Positions 48,786 through 60,483 of a stretch of 64,000 bases of DNA are shown here, piece after piece. Made by a program: the position numbers and the translations under genes. The notes beneath the pieces were generated by a model that was given only the letters and a program-made list of their open reading frames with translations, did no database searches and was not told where the DNA came from. Location: assembly GCA_016946835.1 (NCBI GenBank), contig JACVTC010000041.1, positions 513,501 through 577,500 on the forward strand. Direction: 5' to 3'. The stretch is from Neocallimastix lanati (nom. inval.) (lineage: Eukaryota; Neocallimastigomycota; Neocallimastigomycetes; Neocallimastigales; Neocallimastigaceae). Each line of letters opens with the position of its first letter. The first letter of the stretch is position 1.

Positions 48786-49150
48786 GAATTTTAAAAAACT
48801 AATTAATGAAAAATAAAAATTAAAAATTTCTCAAATAGGATATGTATATTTCATTTAATTAATTAAGGATTTTTTTACGAATTTTAAAAAATTAATAAAA
48901 AATGAATATACCATACTATTTATTTAAATTGCATAATATATATTTTATAATATATTACAATATATAATTATTATAATATATTGTATATTATATAATTAAA
49001 AAATGTTTATTTATTTATTTATTTTTAATTATTTATTTATTTTTAATTATTAATTTATACAATATTATATCTGTCCATATTATGTGTAACCAATAATAAA
49101 AATTTTATAAATTTTAAAATTTGTTTAAAGTATATAAAGACCTAAAAAAT

Positions 49151-49181
<31 letters not shown>

Positions 49182-49349
49182 CATCATCAAATTAATAAAC
49201 AAATATTAATTAACAAATAATAATTAAAAATAATATAAGAATTTATTTTTATTAATAATAATTCTTAATATACCAATATTAAAAATATTTTTTTTATTAT
49301 AAATAAAATTTAATAATAAAATAATTTATTAAAGCAAATAAAAATTAAA
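46082..49349. other. PFL upstream flank inside the right arm
   Basis: Mirror image of the left-arm flank: same direct repeats, poly-T/A runs and the solo LINE tail, and no convincing gene. The PFL promoter lies at the right end. A conserved block just before the ATG (AAAGCAAATAAAAATTAAA) is shared with the left copy. Confidence 0.6.
48259..48290 (+). mobile_element. Solo LINE 3' tail (right arm copy)
   Basis: Reads TTAAATAAAGTTTATTCCTA, then GTC and an A-rich end. It is the counterpart of the tail at 24849-24874 in the left arm. Confidence 0.65.
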
Positions 49350-51779
49350 ATGGAAAGTTTAACTTTATGTGAAGTTAATAACGCTATTGCTAAATCAGTT
49401 TCAGTTAATGCTGTTGCTGCTACTAAGATTGCTGGTATTAGAATCAGTAAATCATCTCGTGGTTTCCATACCACTCCAATGACCACTAGTGGTCTTAAGA
49501 CTTCAAAGAAGTCTTCCTTCCCATCTGTCCAAACTAAAACTTACGCTACTCAAGCTCCAAGTATTACTAAGGATGCAGCTGCCAAGAGTGAAATTGATGT
49601 TGAAGGTTGGATTAAGAAACATTACACTCCATATGAAGGTGATGGCTCTTTCCTTGCTGGTCCAACTGAAAAAACTAAAAAACTTTTTGCTAAAGCTGAA
49701 GAATACTTAGCCAAGGAACGTGCTAATGGTGGTTTATATGATGTTGATCCACATACTCCATCTACTATTACTTCTCACAAGCCAGGTTACCTTGATAAAG
49801 AAAATGAAGTCATCTACGGTTATCAAACAGATGTTCCACTTAAGAGAGCTATTAAACCATTTGGTGGTGTTAACATGGTCAAGAATGCACTTAAGGCTGT
49901 TAATGTTCCAATGGATAAGGAAGTTGAACACATTTTCTCCGACTACCGTAAGACTCACAATACAGCAGTTTTTGATATTTACTCAAAGGAAATGAGAGCT
50001 GGTCGTTCTAATGCTATCATGACTGGTTTACCAGATGGTTATGGTCGTGGTCGTATCATTGGTGATTACCGTCGTGTTGCTCTTTATGGTACTGATCGTC
50101 TTATTGCCCAAAAGGAAAAAGATAAGGCCGAACTTCAAAAGAAACAAATGGATGAACCAACCATGAAGTTAATTGGAGAAGTTGCTGATCAAGTTAAAGC
50201 TCTTAAACAACTTACTCAAATGGCTAAATCATATGGTATTGATATTTCTAAGCCAGCCAAGAATGCCAAAGAAGCTACACAATTTGTTTACTTTGGTTAT
50301 TTAGGTTCTATTAAGGAACAAGATGGAGCAGCCATGTCTCTTGGTCGTGTTGATGCATTCCTCGATTGTTTCTTCGAAAACGATTTAAAGAATGGAGTTA
50401 TTACAGAATCCGAAGCTCAAGAAATTGTAGATAATCTTATCTTAAAGTTACGTTTCGCTCGTCATTTACGTACCCCAGAATATAATGATTTATTTGCTGG
50501 TGATCCAACTTGGGTTACTATGTCTCTTGGTGGTATGGGAAGTGATGGTCGTACTTTAGTCACTAAGACTTCCTTCCGTGTTCTTAATACACTTTACAAC
50601 TTAGGTCCAGCTCCAGAACCAAACATCACTGTTCTCTGGAATAAGGCTCTTCCAAAGAACTTTAAAGATTTCGCTACTAAGGTTTCCATTGATACTTCAT
50701 CTATTCAATATGAATCTGATGCTCTTATGTCTGCCAGATTTGGTGATGATTATGGAATTGCTTGTTGTGTCTCAGCCATGAGAATTGGTAAAGATATGCA
50801 ATTCTTTGGAGCTCGTTGTAATCTTGCCAAGCTTATGCTTTACGTTCTTAATCATGGTAAGGATGAAAGAACTGGTAAACAAGTAGGACCAGATTTCGGA
50901 CCAGTTCCAGAAGGACCAATTCCATTCGATTGGATGTGGGAAACTTATGATAAGGCTATGGATTGGATTGCCAAGCTTTACGTTAACACCATGAATGTTA
51001 TTCACTTCTGTCATGATCAATATTGCTATGAATCTCTTCAAATGGCTCTTCACGATACCGATGTTCGTCGTCTTATGGCATTTGGTGTTGCAGGTCTTTC
51101 TGTTGTTGCAGATTCTTTCTCAGCTATTAAATATGCCAAGGTTACACCAATTCGTGATCCAAAAACTGGTTTAACAGTTGATTTCAAGGTTGAAGGAGAT
51201 TTCCCAAAATTCGGTAATGATGATGATCGTGTTGATTTCTTCGCTAAAACTGTTACTGATAAGCTTATCAACAAATTAAGAAAAACACCAACTTACCGTG
51301 GTGCTACCCACACCCTATCTATTCTTACTATTACTTCTAATGTTGTTTACGGTAAGAAGACAGGTTCTACTCCAGATGGTCGTAAAGCTGGTCAACCATT
51401 TGCACCAGGTTGTAATCCAATGCACGGTCGTGAATTCTCTGGTGCTGTTGCTTCTCTTTCATCTGTCGCTAAAGTTAACTATGATTCTTGTATGGATGGT
51501 ATTTCTAATACTTTCTCTATTGTTCCAAACACTATTGGTAAAACTTTACAAGAACGTCAAGGTAATCTTTCAGGTTTATTAGATGGTTACTTCACCAAGG
51601 GAGCTCACCATCTTAATGTTAATGTTCTTAAACGTGAAACCTTAGAAGATGCTATGGCACATCCAGAAAACTATCCAAATCTTACTATTCGTGTTTCAGG
51701 ATATGCTGTTAACTTTGTTAAATTAACCCCAGCTCAACAAAAGGAAGTTATTGCTCGTACCTTCCATGAAAAAATGTAA
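49350..51779 (+). CDS. pfl: Pyruvate formate-lyase (right copy)
   Basis: The 809-residue protein has the same sequence as the copy at 21355-23784, including the N-terminal extension, the Cys-Cys active site and the glycyl-radical loop. About 2.7 kb of upstream and 0.7 kb of downstream sequence are also duplicated, so the two genes should share promoter and terminator elements and add to PFL dosage. They lie in opposite orientations, with their 5' ends facing each other across about 25.6 kb. No lesion is visible in either copy. Confidence 0.97.
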   Translation: MESLTLCEVNNAIAKSVSVNAVAATKIAGIRISKSSRGFHTTPMTTSGLKTSKKSSFPSVQTKTYATQAPSITKDAAAKSEIDVEGWIKKHYTPYEGDGSFLAGPTEKTKKLFAKAEEYLAKERANGGLYDVDPHTPSTITSHKPGYLDKENEVIYGYQTDVPLKRAIKPFGGVNMVKNALKAVNVPMDKEVEHIFSDYRKTHNTAVFDIYSKEMRAGRSNAIMTGLPDGYGRGRIIGDYRRVALYGTDRLIAQKEKDKAELQKKQMDEPTMKLIGEVADQVKALKQLTQMAKSYGIDISKPAKNAKEATQFVYFGYLGSIKEQDGAAMSLGRVDAFLDCFFENDLKNGVITESEAQEIVDNLILKLRFARHLRTPEYNDLFAGDPTWVTMSLGGMGSDGRTLVTKTSFRVLNTLYNLGPAPEPNITVLWNKALPKNFKDFATKVSIDTSSIQYESDALMSARFGDDYGIACCVSAMRIGKDMQFFGARCNLAKLMLYVLNHGKDERTGKQVGPDFGPVPEGPIPFDWMWETYDKAMDWIAKLYVNTMNVIHFCHDQYCYESLQMALHDTDVRRLMAFGVAGLSVVADSFSAIKYAKVTPIRDPKTGLTVDFKVEGDFPKFGNDDDRVDFFAKTVTDKLINKLRKTPTYRGATHTLSILTITSNVVYGKKTGSTPDGRKAGQPFAPGCNPMHGREFSGAVASLSSVAKVNYDSCMDGISNTFSIVPNTIGKTLQERQGNLSGLLDGYFTKGAHHLNVNVLKRETLEDAMAHPENYPNLTIRVSGYAVNFVKLTPAQQKEVIARTFHEKM

Positions 51780-54039
<2,260 letters not shown>

Positions 54040-54079
54040 ATTTTATTTTTTTCACATCGAAATCGAAATCGGAATCAAA

Positions 54080-54187
54080 ATTAAAATTATAATTAAATTT
54101 AACATTAAAATTAAAATTAAAATTAAAATTAAAATTAAAATTAAAATTAAAATTAATTAAAAATATCGAAATCAAAATCAAAATCTT
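54080..54187. repeat. (TTAAAA)n and GAAATC-like repeat in the esterase leader
   Basis: About nine consecutive AAAATT units (54103-54155), bracketed by CGAAATC/CAAAATC words, end just before the esterase start. The tract is purine-rich on the coding strand and probably lies in the 5' leader or core promoter. Confidence 0.85.
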
Positions 54188-54191
54188 ATAA

Positions 54192-54203
54192 ATGCCAAAA
54201 TGA
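54192..54203 (+). promoter_or_regulatory. Minimal upstream ORF overlapping the esterase start
   Basis: ATG CCA AAA TGA encodes M-P-K-stop, and its stop TGA (54201-54203) overlaps the main ATG (54200-54202) as ATGA. A scanning ribosome would meet this uORF first, so it could dampen translation or work by termination-reinitiation. If transcription starts downstream of 54192 it has no effect. Confidence 0.5.
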
Positions 54204-56218
54204 TGCAACCAGAGAATGTCACTGAAATTTCAAATTTATTGACTCATTCAATAAAGAATGAATATGATGAGAGTCAAAGTGAAGAAGAAGAAGAAGAAAA
54301 AGAATTTGATGAATTAAAAGTAAATACCAATTTAGATAGTAATGATGATGATTTAAACATTAAAACAATGTCAATAATTAAAAAAAAAAATAAAAATAAG
54401 AGAACAAGAATTTGTTTTGCTTTTCTTTTAGTATTATTATTAGCAGGAATGGGTGTAACATTTATTTTCTTTTCACCTCGAAAATTTAGAATTAATGAAA
54501 ATACTGAAGATAATGATAAATCAGAATATACTTTTAATTTTAATGAAAATAAAATTATTGAAGGAAAATATAACGAAACTTTGGCTATTAAATGTAAAAA
54601 TGGTATTTATGTTGGACAGGAGGAGAATGATAATATTATTTCTTTTAAAGGCATTCCATATGCAAAACCACCTGTTGGTAATCTTCGTTGGAAACCTCCT
54701 GTAAAGCCGGATGATAGTGAAAATATATATGAAGCTTATTATTTTGGCTATTCTCCTATTCAAACACATTGGGAAACTGAAGCCGCTTCCTATTACGAAC
54801 AAAGTGAAAATTGTTTAACTTTAAATATTTGGATGCAAAAAGAACCCAAAATAGAAAAAGTAGATTTTTTTTTTTCTCAAAAGAAACCAGTTATGGTTTT
54901 CATTCATGGTGGCTCTTATGGCTGGGGTGGTACAGTAGACCCAATGTATAATGGTCATAATTTTGTAAGAAATCACTCAAATATTATTTTAGTTACTATA
55001 AATTATCGTCTTGGTATCTTGGGTTTTATTGATTTTTCAAAAATTAAGGGAGGTGATAACTATAGAGAAAGTGGTAATTTAGGTATTTTAGATCAAATTC
55101 AAGCTTTGCATTGGATTAAAGAAAATATTAGTGAATTTGGTGGTGACCCAGATAATATTACATTATTTGGAGAATCTTCAGGGGCAGGAAGTACGAGCAT
55201 TTTGGCTGTTGTTCCAGAAGCTAAAGGGTTATTTAAACGTATTATTGCTCAAAGCGGTTCTATTGCTCTTACCTACAGTAGAAAGGAATGTGAAAAATTA
55301 ACCAAACTCTTATTAAAAGAGGCTAATGCGGATACTATGGATGATTTATTAACGTTAAATGAGAATACATTAAAAGAAATTAATATTAAATTGAATGATT
55401 ATAATAATTTACCAGAACGTGATGGAATAACTCTACCGGAAGATTTATATCAAGCCTACAAAAATGGTTCTTCCAGAGATATTGATATATTAATTGGTTC
55501 AAATAAGGATGAAAGTCGTTACTGGATTCGAGCTTTTGGTAATGAATATTTGTATCAAATGGCAATTCCAATTCTCTTCGAAAATAATATGAAAGAAGTA
55601 AGTAGTGAAGATGAAAAATCAGCTAAAAAATTTGTTCGTTTACAAGAAACTTCTTATCCATGGAGTATTTCTGAATTTTATAATGAACTTTTATTCCGTG
55701 TACCAGCAATAGAACAATCCATTCATCATTCAAAGAATGGAGGTAATGTCTACATGTATTATTGGAACTCTCCAGTTTCCTATAAAGATTTAGGGTCTTA
55801 CCATAGTGTAGAATTATCTTATGTTATGGATAATCTTGAAAGCGATAATGAAGCTCATAAAAGTGGTAGTAGTAGTAGTGGTAAAGGTAAATTTTTGAAT
55901 AAAGAATTAGCGACTGCAGTACAAGATATGTGGGTTAATTTTGCAGCAACTGGCAATCCAAGTATCGGTAATACGACTTGGGAAAAGTTTGAACCAGAAA
56001 CAAAAAAAACGATGCTTTTAGGTTCGAATATAGAAATGAAAGATCATTTATTAGAAGAACAATATATTTTAATTAAGCCTCTTCTCAAATATAATTTTAA
56101 CGGATGTTATACCGATTTAAATTATAATGTTAATTATGTTCATAAAGTTATTATTGGTTGTTTTTGTATAATATTAGCTGCTATTATCTTTATTAATTTT
56201 ATTGTTAAAAGAAAATAA
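54200..56218 (+). CDS. Membrane-anchored type-B carboxylesterase (cholinesterase-like)
   Basis: A 672-residue serine esterase. An acidic cytoplasmic N-terminus (EEEEEEKEFDE) and a basic KKKNKNKRTR patch precede a hydrophobic segment at about residues 72-91, so the catalytic part is probably extracellular or luminal. The family signature FKGIPYAKPPVGNLRW is followed by VMVFIHGGSYGWGG (oxyanion hole), the nucleophile elbow FGESSGAGS (Ser about residue 329), the Glu in GSNKDES, and the His in GSYHSVELSYV. A second hydrophobic segment near the C-terminus (IIGCFCIILAAIIFINFIV) ends in KRK, so both ends may be membrane-anchored. That is unusual for this family and suggests a wall- or membrane-bound enzyme. 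The second ATG (54203) is a possible alternative start. No intron is seen. Esterases help anaerobic fungi degrade plant cell walls, but the substrate here is unknown. Confidence 0.92.
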   Translation: MMQPENVTEISNLLTHSIKNEYDESQSEEEEEEKEFDELKVNTNLDSNDDDLNIKTMSIIKKKNKNKRTRICFAFLLVLLLAGMGVTFIFFSPRKFRINENTEDNDKSEYTFNFNENKIIEGKYNETLAIKCKNGIYVGQEENDNIISFKGIPYAKPPVGNLRWKPPVKPDDSENIYEAYYFGYSPIQTHWETEAASYYEQSENCLTLNIWMQKEPKIEKVDFFFSQKKPVMVFIHGGSYGWGGTVDPMYNGHNFVRNHSNIILVTINYRLGILGFIDFSKIKGGDNYRESGNLGILDQIQALHWIKENISEFGGDPDNITLFGESSGAGSTSILAVVPEAKGLFKRIIAQSGSIALTYSRKECEKLTKLLLKEANADTMDDLLTLNENTLKEINIKLNDYNNLPERDGITLPEDLYQAYKNGSSRDIDILIGSNKDESRYWIRAFGNEYLYQMAIPILFENNMKEVSSEDEKSAKKFVRLQETSYPWSISEFYNELLFRVPAIEQSIHHSKNGGNVYMYYWNSPVSYKDLGSYHSVELSYVMDNLESDNEAHKSGSSSSGKGKFLNKELATAVQDMWVNFAATGNPSIGNTTWEKFEPETKKTMLLGSNIEMKDHLLEEQYILIKPLLKYNFNGCYTDLNYNVNYVHKVIIGCFCIILAAIIFINFIVKRK

Positions 56219-56274
56219 AGAATAAAAATATAAAAAAAAAAAAATAAAAATATTTTTTTTTTCTTTATTTTTAT

Positions 56275-56321
<47 letters not shown>

Positions 56322-56675
56322 TATTTTTTATTTTTATTTTTATTTTTATTTTTTTTTATTTTTATATTTTTATTTTTATTTTTATTAAATCATTATTTTA
56401 AGTTTTATTTTATTTTATTTTATTTTATTTTTTTTTTAATTTCATTTTTTAATTTTTAATTTTTTTTTTTAAAATTTTTGATTTAAAATTTTATTTTTAA
56501 TATTATTTTATAATTAGTATAATTAAGAGAGAGAAAGAGAGAAAATAAAATAATGTAAATTAAAAAAATAAAAAAATAAATATAAAAATAAATAAATAAA
56601 TATATAAAATTTATTTACTTTGTTTAATTTATTTATTTATTATCTTTTTTATATTCTATATTAATATCACTTTTT

Positions 56676-56712
<37 letters not shown>

Positions 56713-56728
56713 TATTTTATTTTTAATA

Positions 56729-56759
<31 letters not shown>

Positions 56760-57000
56760 TAAAAAGATTGTATTTTTAATAATAATAATAATATATAGTA
56801 ATAATAATAATAGTAAATAAAAATAAATAGTAGAATAATATGAATATAAAGTACAGATTGGATAAAATAAAATAAAATAAATAGAAGCATATGAATATAA
56901 AATACAGATTGAGTAAAAAAATATAAAATTAATCTGCATTAAAAAAAAAAAAAAAAAAAAAAAAAGAACAAATAAATAAATAAATAAATAAATATTTTTT
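56219..57000. repeat. T-rich tracts, (AAT)n and a minisatellite outlier
   Basis: After the esterase come long T tracts (about 56276-56319), then (AAT)n-like runs (56680-56815). At about 56818-56925 there are two units of the minisatellite found in MULE 1 (ATAGTAGAATAATATGAATA...AAAGTACAGATTGGATAAAA). No TIRs are recognised around this outlier. Confidence 0.75.
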
Positions 57001-57640
57001 TTTCTTTTTAATATTGGGATTAATGAGAGGGTTAGGATAAAATATCTTCAAGTCTCTCCCATGATACATAATCTGATTTTCATTGGATTCTTTACCATTC
57101 CGTTTCCCCGTCGACGGGGACCTCTCTTTAAGCAATGTAAATATAAACGACATTCCCTATACACCGCTTTATTCGATGGTCTTTTTTTCAATGATTTCTT
57201 GAACTATCATCGAGAAAGAGAAGGGAAGAGGAAAGAACAATTACACCAATCCTTTCATAGATCAAGTACTCTTTACAACTAGCGACTTTAAAGTGTAGTA
57301 ATAGACATTGGCAAGTAAACATCCAACTTTATTTATATGAGAATATTAATTCTTGGTGAATGAAAATTACTAAATACATAAATTTTTTTTTTTTTTTTTA
57401 GACTATCCCTTGTAAGTCTTGATCATATCATCCCAGCCACAACAGACAACTAATATCAGACAAACTTTATAGCGGGTGTGTCAGGATACAACAAAATGCT
57501 CCCATGCCATACCATTTCGGCGTCGACGCTCTAAGTCACAGATTACAGAACCACAAGATTTGGAGATGATGGATACGGCAGGCCACAACCACATACACTA
57601 TAACATTATTATTTATTTACTACATCACCTTTCTCCAAAT
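57001..57640. other. Less AT-rich segment with GTCGAC palindromes
   Basis: Base composition is clearly more balanced than in the flanks. It contains a 16-bp perfect palindrome TCCCCGTCGACGGGGA (57105-57120) and a second, GCGTCGACGC (57520-57529). One frame near 57495-57555 reads PYHFGVDALSHRLQNHKIW, reminiscent of the VADALSR motif of Ty3 pol but too short to be sure. It is probably decayed transposon sequence. Confidence 0.4.
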
Positions 57641-57649
57641 TAGGAAATC

Positions 57650-57886
57650 CCAACACGTGATGAACACGTGAATATATTAACTAATGAGGATTTACAATAC
57701 GCAGGAATCATCCCGCTCCAGGCAATGTATACGTACAACTGAGAAGCACGATCATAGTGTAGACGATGACTTGTTCGATTTAGGGTTAGGCTGTCAAATG
57801 GATTATAATGGGTGGTAAGGTGGAATTGAACTCCGGACTATTGACCTCAGGGTATACGCGTTAACCATTGACCCGATCTCACGGAG
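57650..57886 (-). ncRNA. tRNA-like Pol III-type sequence, possible SINE or tRNA relic
   Basis: Read on the minus strand from about 57886, there is an A-box-like segment (GGGTCAATGGTTAACGCG), an anticodon-loop-like CTGAGGT, and a B-box-like GGAGTTCAATTCC (about 57820-57832). Acceptor and T-stems do not pair well, so a functional tRNA is unlikely. The more balanced base composition continues to about 57650, a total length compatible with a tRNA-derived SINE. Confidence 0.35.
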
Positions 57887-59320
57887 TTCTAAATACTTGA
57901 TAAATAATAATAATATATATTAAGAAATAGTAAAAGATTTTATAATATTTTAAATATTAAAATAATTAAATAGTAATAACTTAATAATAATCTTGTTCAT
58001 AATATTAAATAATTATAATAATTTTTATTATTATAATAATATTATTTAATAATAATATTTATATACATTTGATTGGAAAATATAGTTACACCAACTATAA
58101 TAATAATATAAATATAAAATTTTTTATATGGAATAATTAGTTCTTTAGAAATTAATTTATAAAATAATTATGAAATTTATTAAGAGAATTTATTTAGAAA
58201 AAAAATGAATTTTAACAATTAAAAATATTTCTCAACGTTGTATAATCAACTATAAAAATATTAAATAAAAATTATTATTATAACAAATATATAAAGTTAT
58301 AAACTATATTATTTATATTATAGTATTTAACTATTTTAATTATTTATAAAAAGAATTATAATATTTAATATATAGATTAAATATTATATAAATTTTTAAT
58401 AAAACATTTTTTTTAAAATAATTAAGTAAATTTAAATATTAAATATCGGTAAAACATGTTAAAATAAAACAAGGTAAAACGATATAAAATAAGTTTAAGA
58501 AAATAAAATAAATAATACCTTAAACTTATTATACTTAATACAGAATGAACAAATAATACTAATTGTGCTAGAATAATATAAATTATTCTAACCTTATAGA
58601 TTATTCTATTCTATATAATTGGAACTTTCCAATATTCTTCAAATATTACTAAATAGAAATCTTAAGTTAATAAATCACTAATTAACTTATAATTCCTTTT
58701 TGAATTATCGATCCGATTCCATTATAATGCATTAAAAATCTTTAGCCAAGAATATTGTCCTTGCCCACTTAATATATTAATATTATATTTCTTTTGTATT
58801 ATGTTATATTGAAAATAATCAAATCTATTTAATTAGTTATTAAAATTTTCGTTATCAATTTAAATTTATTTTTAATTACTAAATTTAACTAAACCACAAT
58901 AAAATATTCTGTATAATCTCTTTATTTTTATTTTATATATATTAGTATTAAACTATTATTAAATAATTAATAATTCAATAATATATAACTACTATTTATA
59001 ACAATAATATTATTAACTAAAATAATAATTCAATTTCAATTTAAATGTTTTATTTATAAAAATAATTAGTAATTAGTTTATTAAAAAAATAGTTAGGCTT
59101 TACAAATTTTAATTTGATAAAAAAATATAAATACATGTAATTTTTAGTGAAATAAAAAATAATCAATAACTTACTTTTATTAAATAAATAATTATATTAT
59201 TATTTTTCTTTTATAAATTTAAATAAATAAACATTGATTTTAAAACAAAATTATTTTTATTGTAATTTTATTATTTGTGTTAATTATTATTATATTCCTA
59301 AAACTATATGAACCATACCA
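57887..59320. other. AT-rich region containing the 5' LTR of Ty3-2 at its right end
   Basis: No gene. The right edge ATATGAACCATACCA (ending 59320) resembles the LTR end CTGAACCTTATCA of element 1, so the 5' LTR of the second Ty3 element ends here. Its start cannot be placed without the 3' LTR, which is outside the window. Confidence 0.55.
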
Positions 59321-59328
59321 TGAAAAAT

Positions 59329-59345
59329 TGGTAGAGATATCGGGG
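59329..59345 (+). other. Ty3-2 primer-binding site
   Basis: TGGTAGAGATATCGGGG lies eight bases after the inferred LTR end. It matches the element 1 site TGGTGGAGATATCGG at 14 of the first 15 positions, indicating the same primer tRNA. Confidence 0.65.
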
Positions 59346-59829
59346 AATATAATAATAAATTAATACATTGGGGATAAAATTATAATATTAATAAATAATT
59401 TTTCTAATAAAACAAATATTTTTTTTAAAAAAGAAAACAATTTTTATATTTTTAACTAATTATTATTAATTGTTAAAAATATTAATTAATATTAAATTAA
59501 ACTAATATTCGTGCATAGATTTCCGGGTTAAGTTTATCCTACATAGTAATTGGGCTAGTAGGCTCTGGACTGCTATTTTTTATATTGAAAATAGTAACCA
59601 TGGCACACGCGTGACATGACACTTTTCAAGAGGTAAGCTGCACGTCAGACAGTGTGTACTATCAGATTGCACGATTATTATAATTTAATAAGTGATTAAT
59701 AATAATAAATAATTAATAATTTTATTAGTTAAAAGATTTATTTTTTTTAATTTTTTTTATTTTCACTTTTTTATAACAATTTATACATTACGAGGTTTAG
59801 CATTCTATAGATACAATAAATTTTATTTT
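59346..59829 (+). other. Ty3-2 leader with a GC-richer block
   Basis: Most of the leader is AT-rich, but 59510-59685 is conspicuously more balanced (for example GGGCTAGTAGGCTCTGGACT and CACGCGTGACATGACAC). It may be a structured packaging or regulatory region, or an insertion; no reading frame spans it. Confidence 0.45.
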
Positions 59830-60463
59830 ATGAGAACATCCAGTACTTCCAGTACTCCAACAGAGAGTACTCCAGAAAGTAAGCTTAGCTTCAGAGAATT
59901 AAAGAAAGAATTAAAAGATTTTGAAAAGCTTACTAAACAAAACCTTGACATCAATTCCTGGGCAAATGAGTTAAAGGCATGGATAAAATAAAATACCAAC
60001 ATATTAAGGATCCTGAAACTATTTTTACTGCTTGTATATTAACGGCTTCTGGAGAACCAAGAGAAATTATCCAAGAACTAGAAGATGGAAATGACCTTAC
60101 TGAAGATGAAGATTCTGATTTCGATAGCGATAGTGAAGGAGAAGATGATGAAGAAAGTGAATCTACTAACACCTACCCAAGCCTTGATGAAATCATAAAT
60201 CATTTGAAGACTTTCTATGGACTTGTTACAATCTCCTTAACTCTAAAAGTAATTTTAATAAGAACATTTCAAATGATTTTAACAAACCAAAAACCCACAA
60301 AAATGTATCTATAGAAAATCTCACTAACAAGATGAAAGAAATGAAAATTAGTACTTGCTGGTTTTGTAGCAATGAAGGACATACCAAACGAAACTGTCCT
60401 AAATTAAATTCTATATTGGAAAATAACCGCAAGAAGTTTTATGAAAATCATTTAAACCACTAA
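59830..60463 (+). pseudogene. gag: Ty3-2 Gag, frameshifted and internally deleted
   Basis: Starts MRTSSTSSTPTESTPES and continues to WANELKAWIK, then stops at 59989-59991. The next frame carries on with DPETIFTACILTASGEPREI and an acidic Asp/Glu run to about LKTFYGL near 60225. A second shift leads to the CCHC zinc knuckle CWFCSNEGHTKRNC and the end at 60461-60463. Relative to Gag of element 1 much of the region between capsid and zinc knuckle is missing. The A-run at 59983-59997 is the likely site of the first shift. Confidence 0.75.
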
Positions 60464-60483
60464 AAGGGAGTAGAAGCACTCCC
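60451..60483 (+). promoter_or_regulatory. Ty3-2 programmed -1 frameshift signal
   Basis: Gag codons CAT TTA AAC CAC TAA contain the heptamer T TTA AAC (60451-60457) in the right phase. An 8-nt spacer follows, then the perfect hairpin GGGAGT-AGAAGC-ACTCCC (60466-60483). Slipping to -1 reads F-K-P-L-K-G-S-R-S-T-P-I and joins directly to the open pol frame. The stem sequence and all spacings equal those of element 1. Confidence 0.85.

Noticed and set aside
49489..49710. Leu-rich overlapping frames within both PFL genes
   Set aside because: Out-of-frame shadows of the less AT-biased PFL coding sequence, mirrored exactly in both copies.
57061..57282. 73-codon frame with IPFPRRRGP
   Set aside because: Short, no family resemblance, overlaps a palindrome and shows no continuation; kept only as part of an unassigned relic region.
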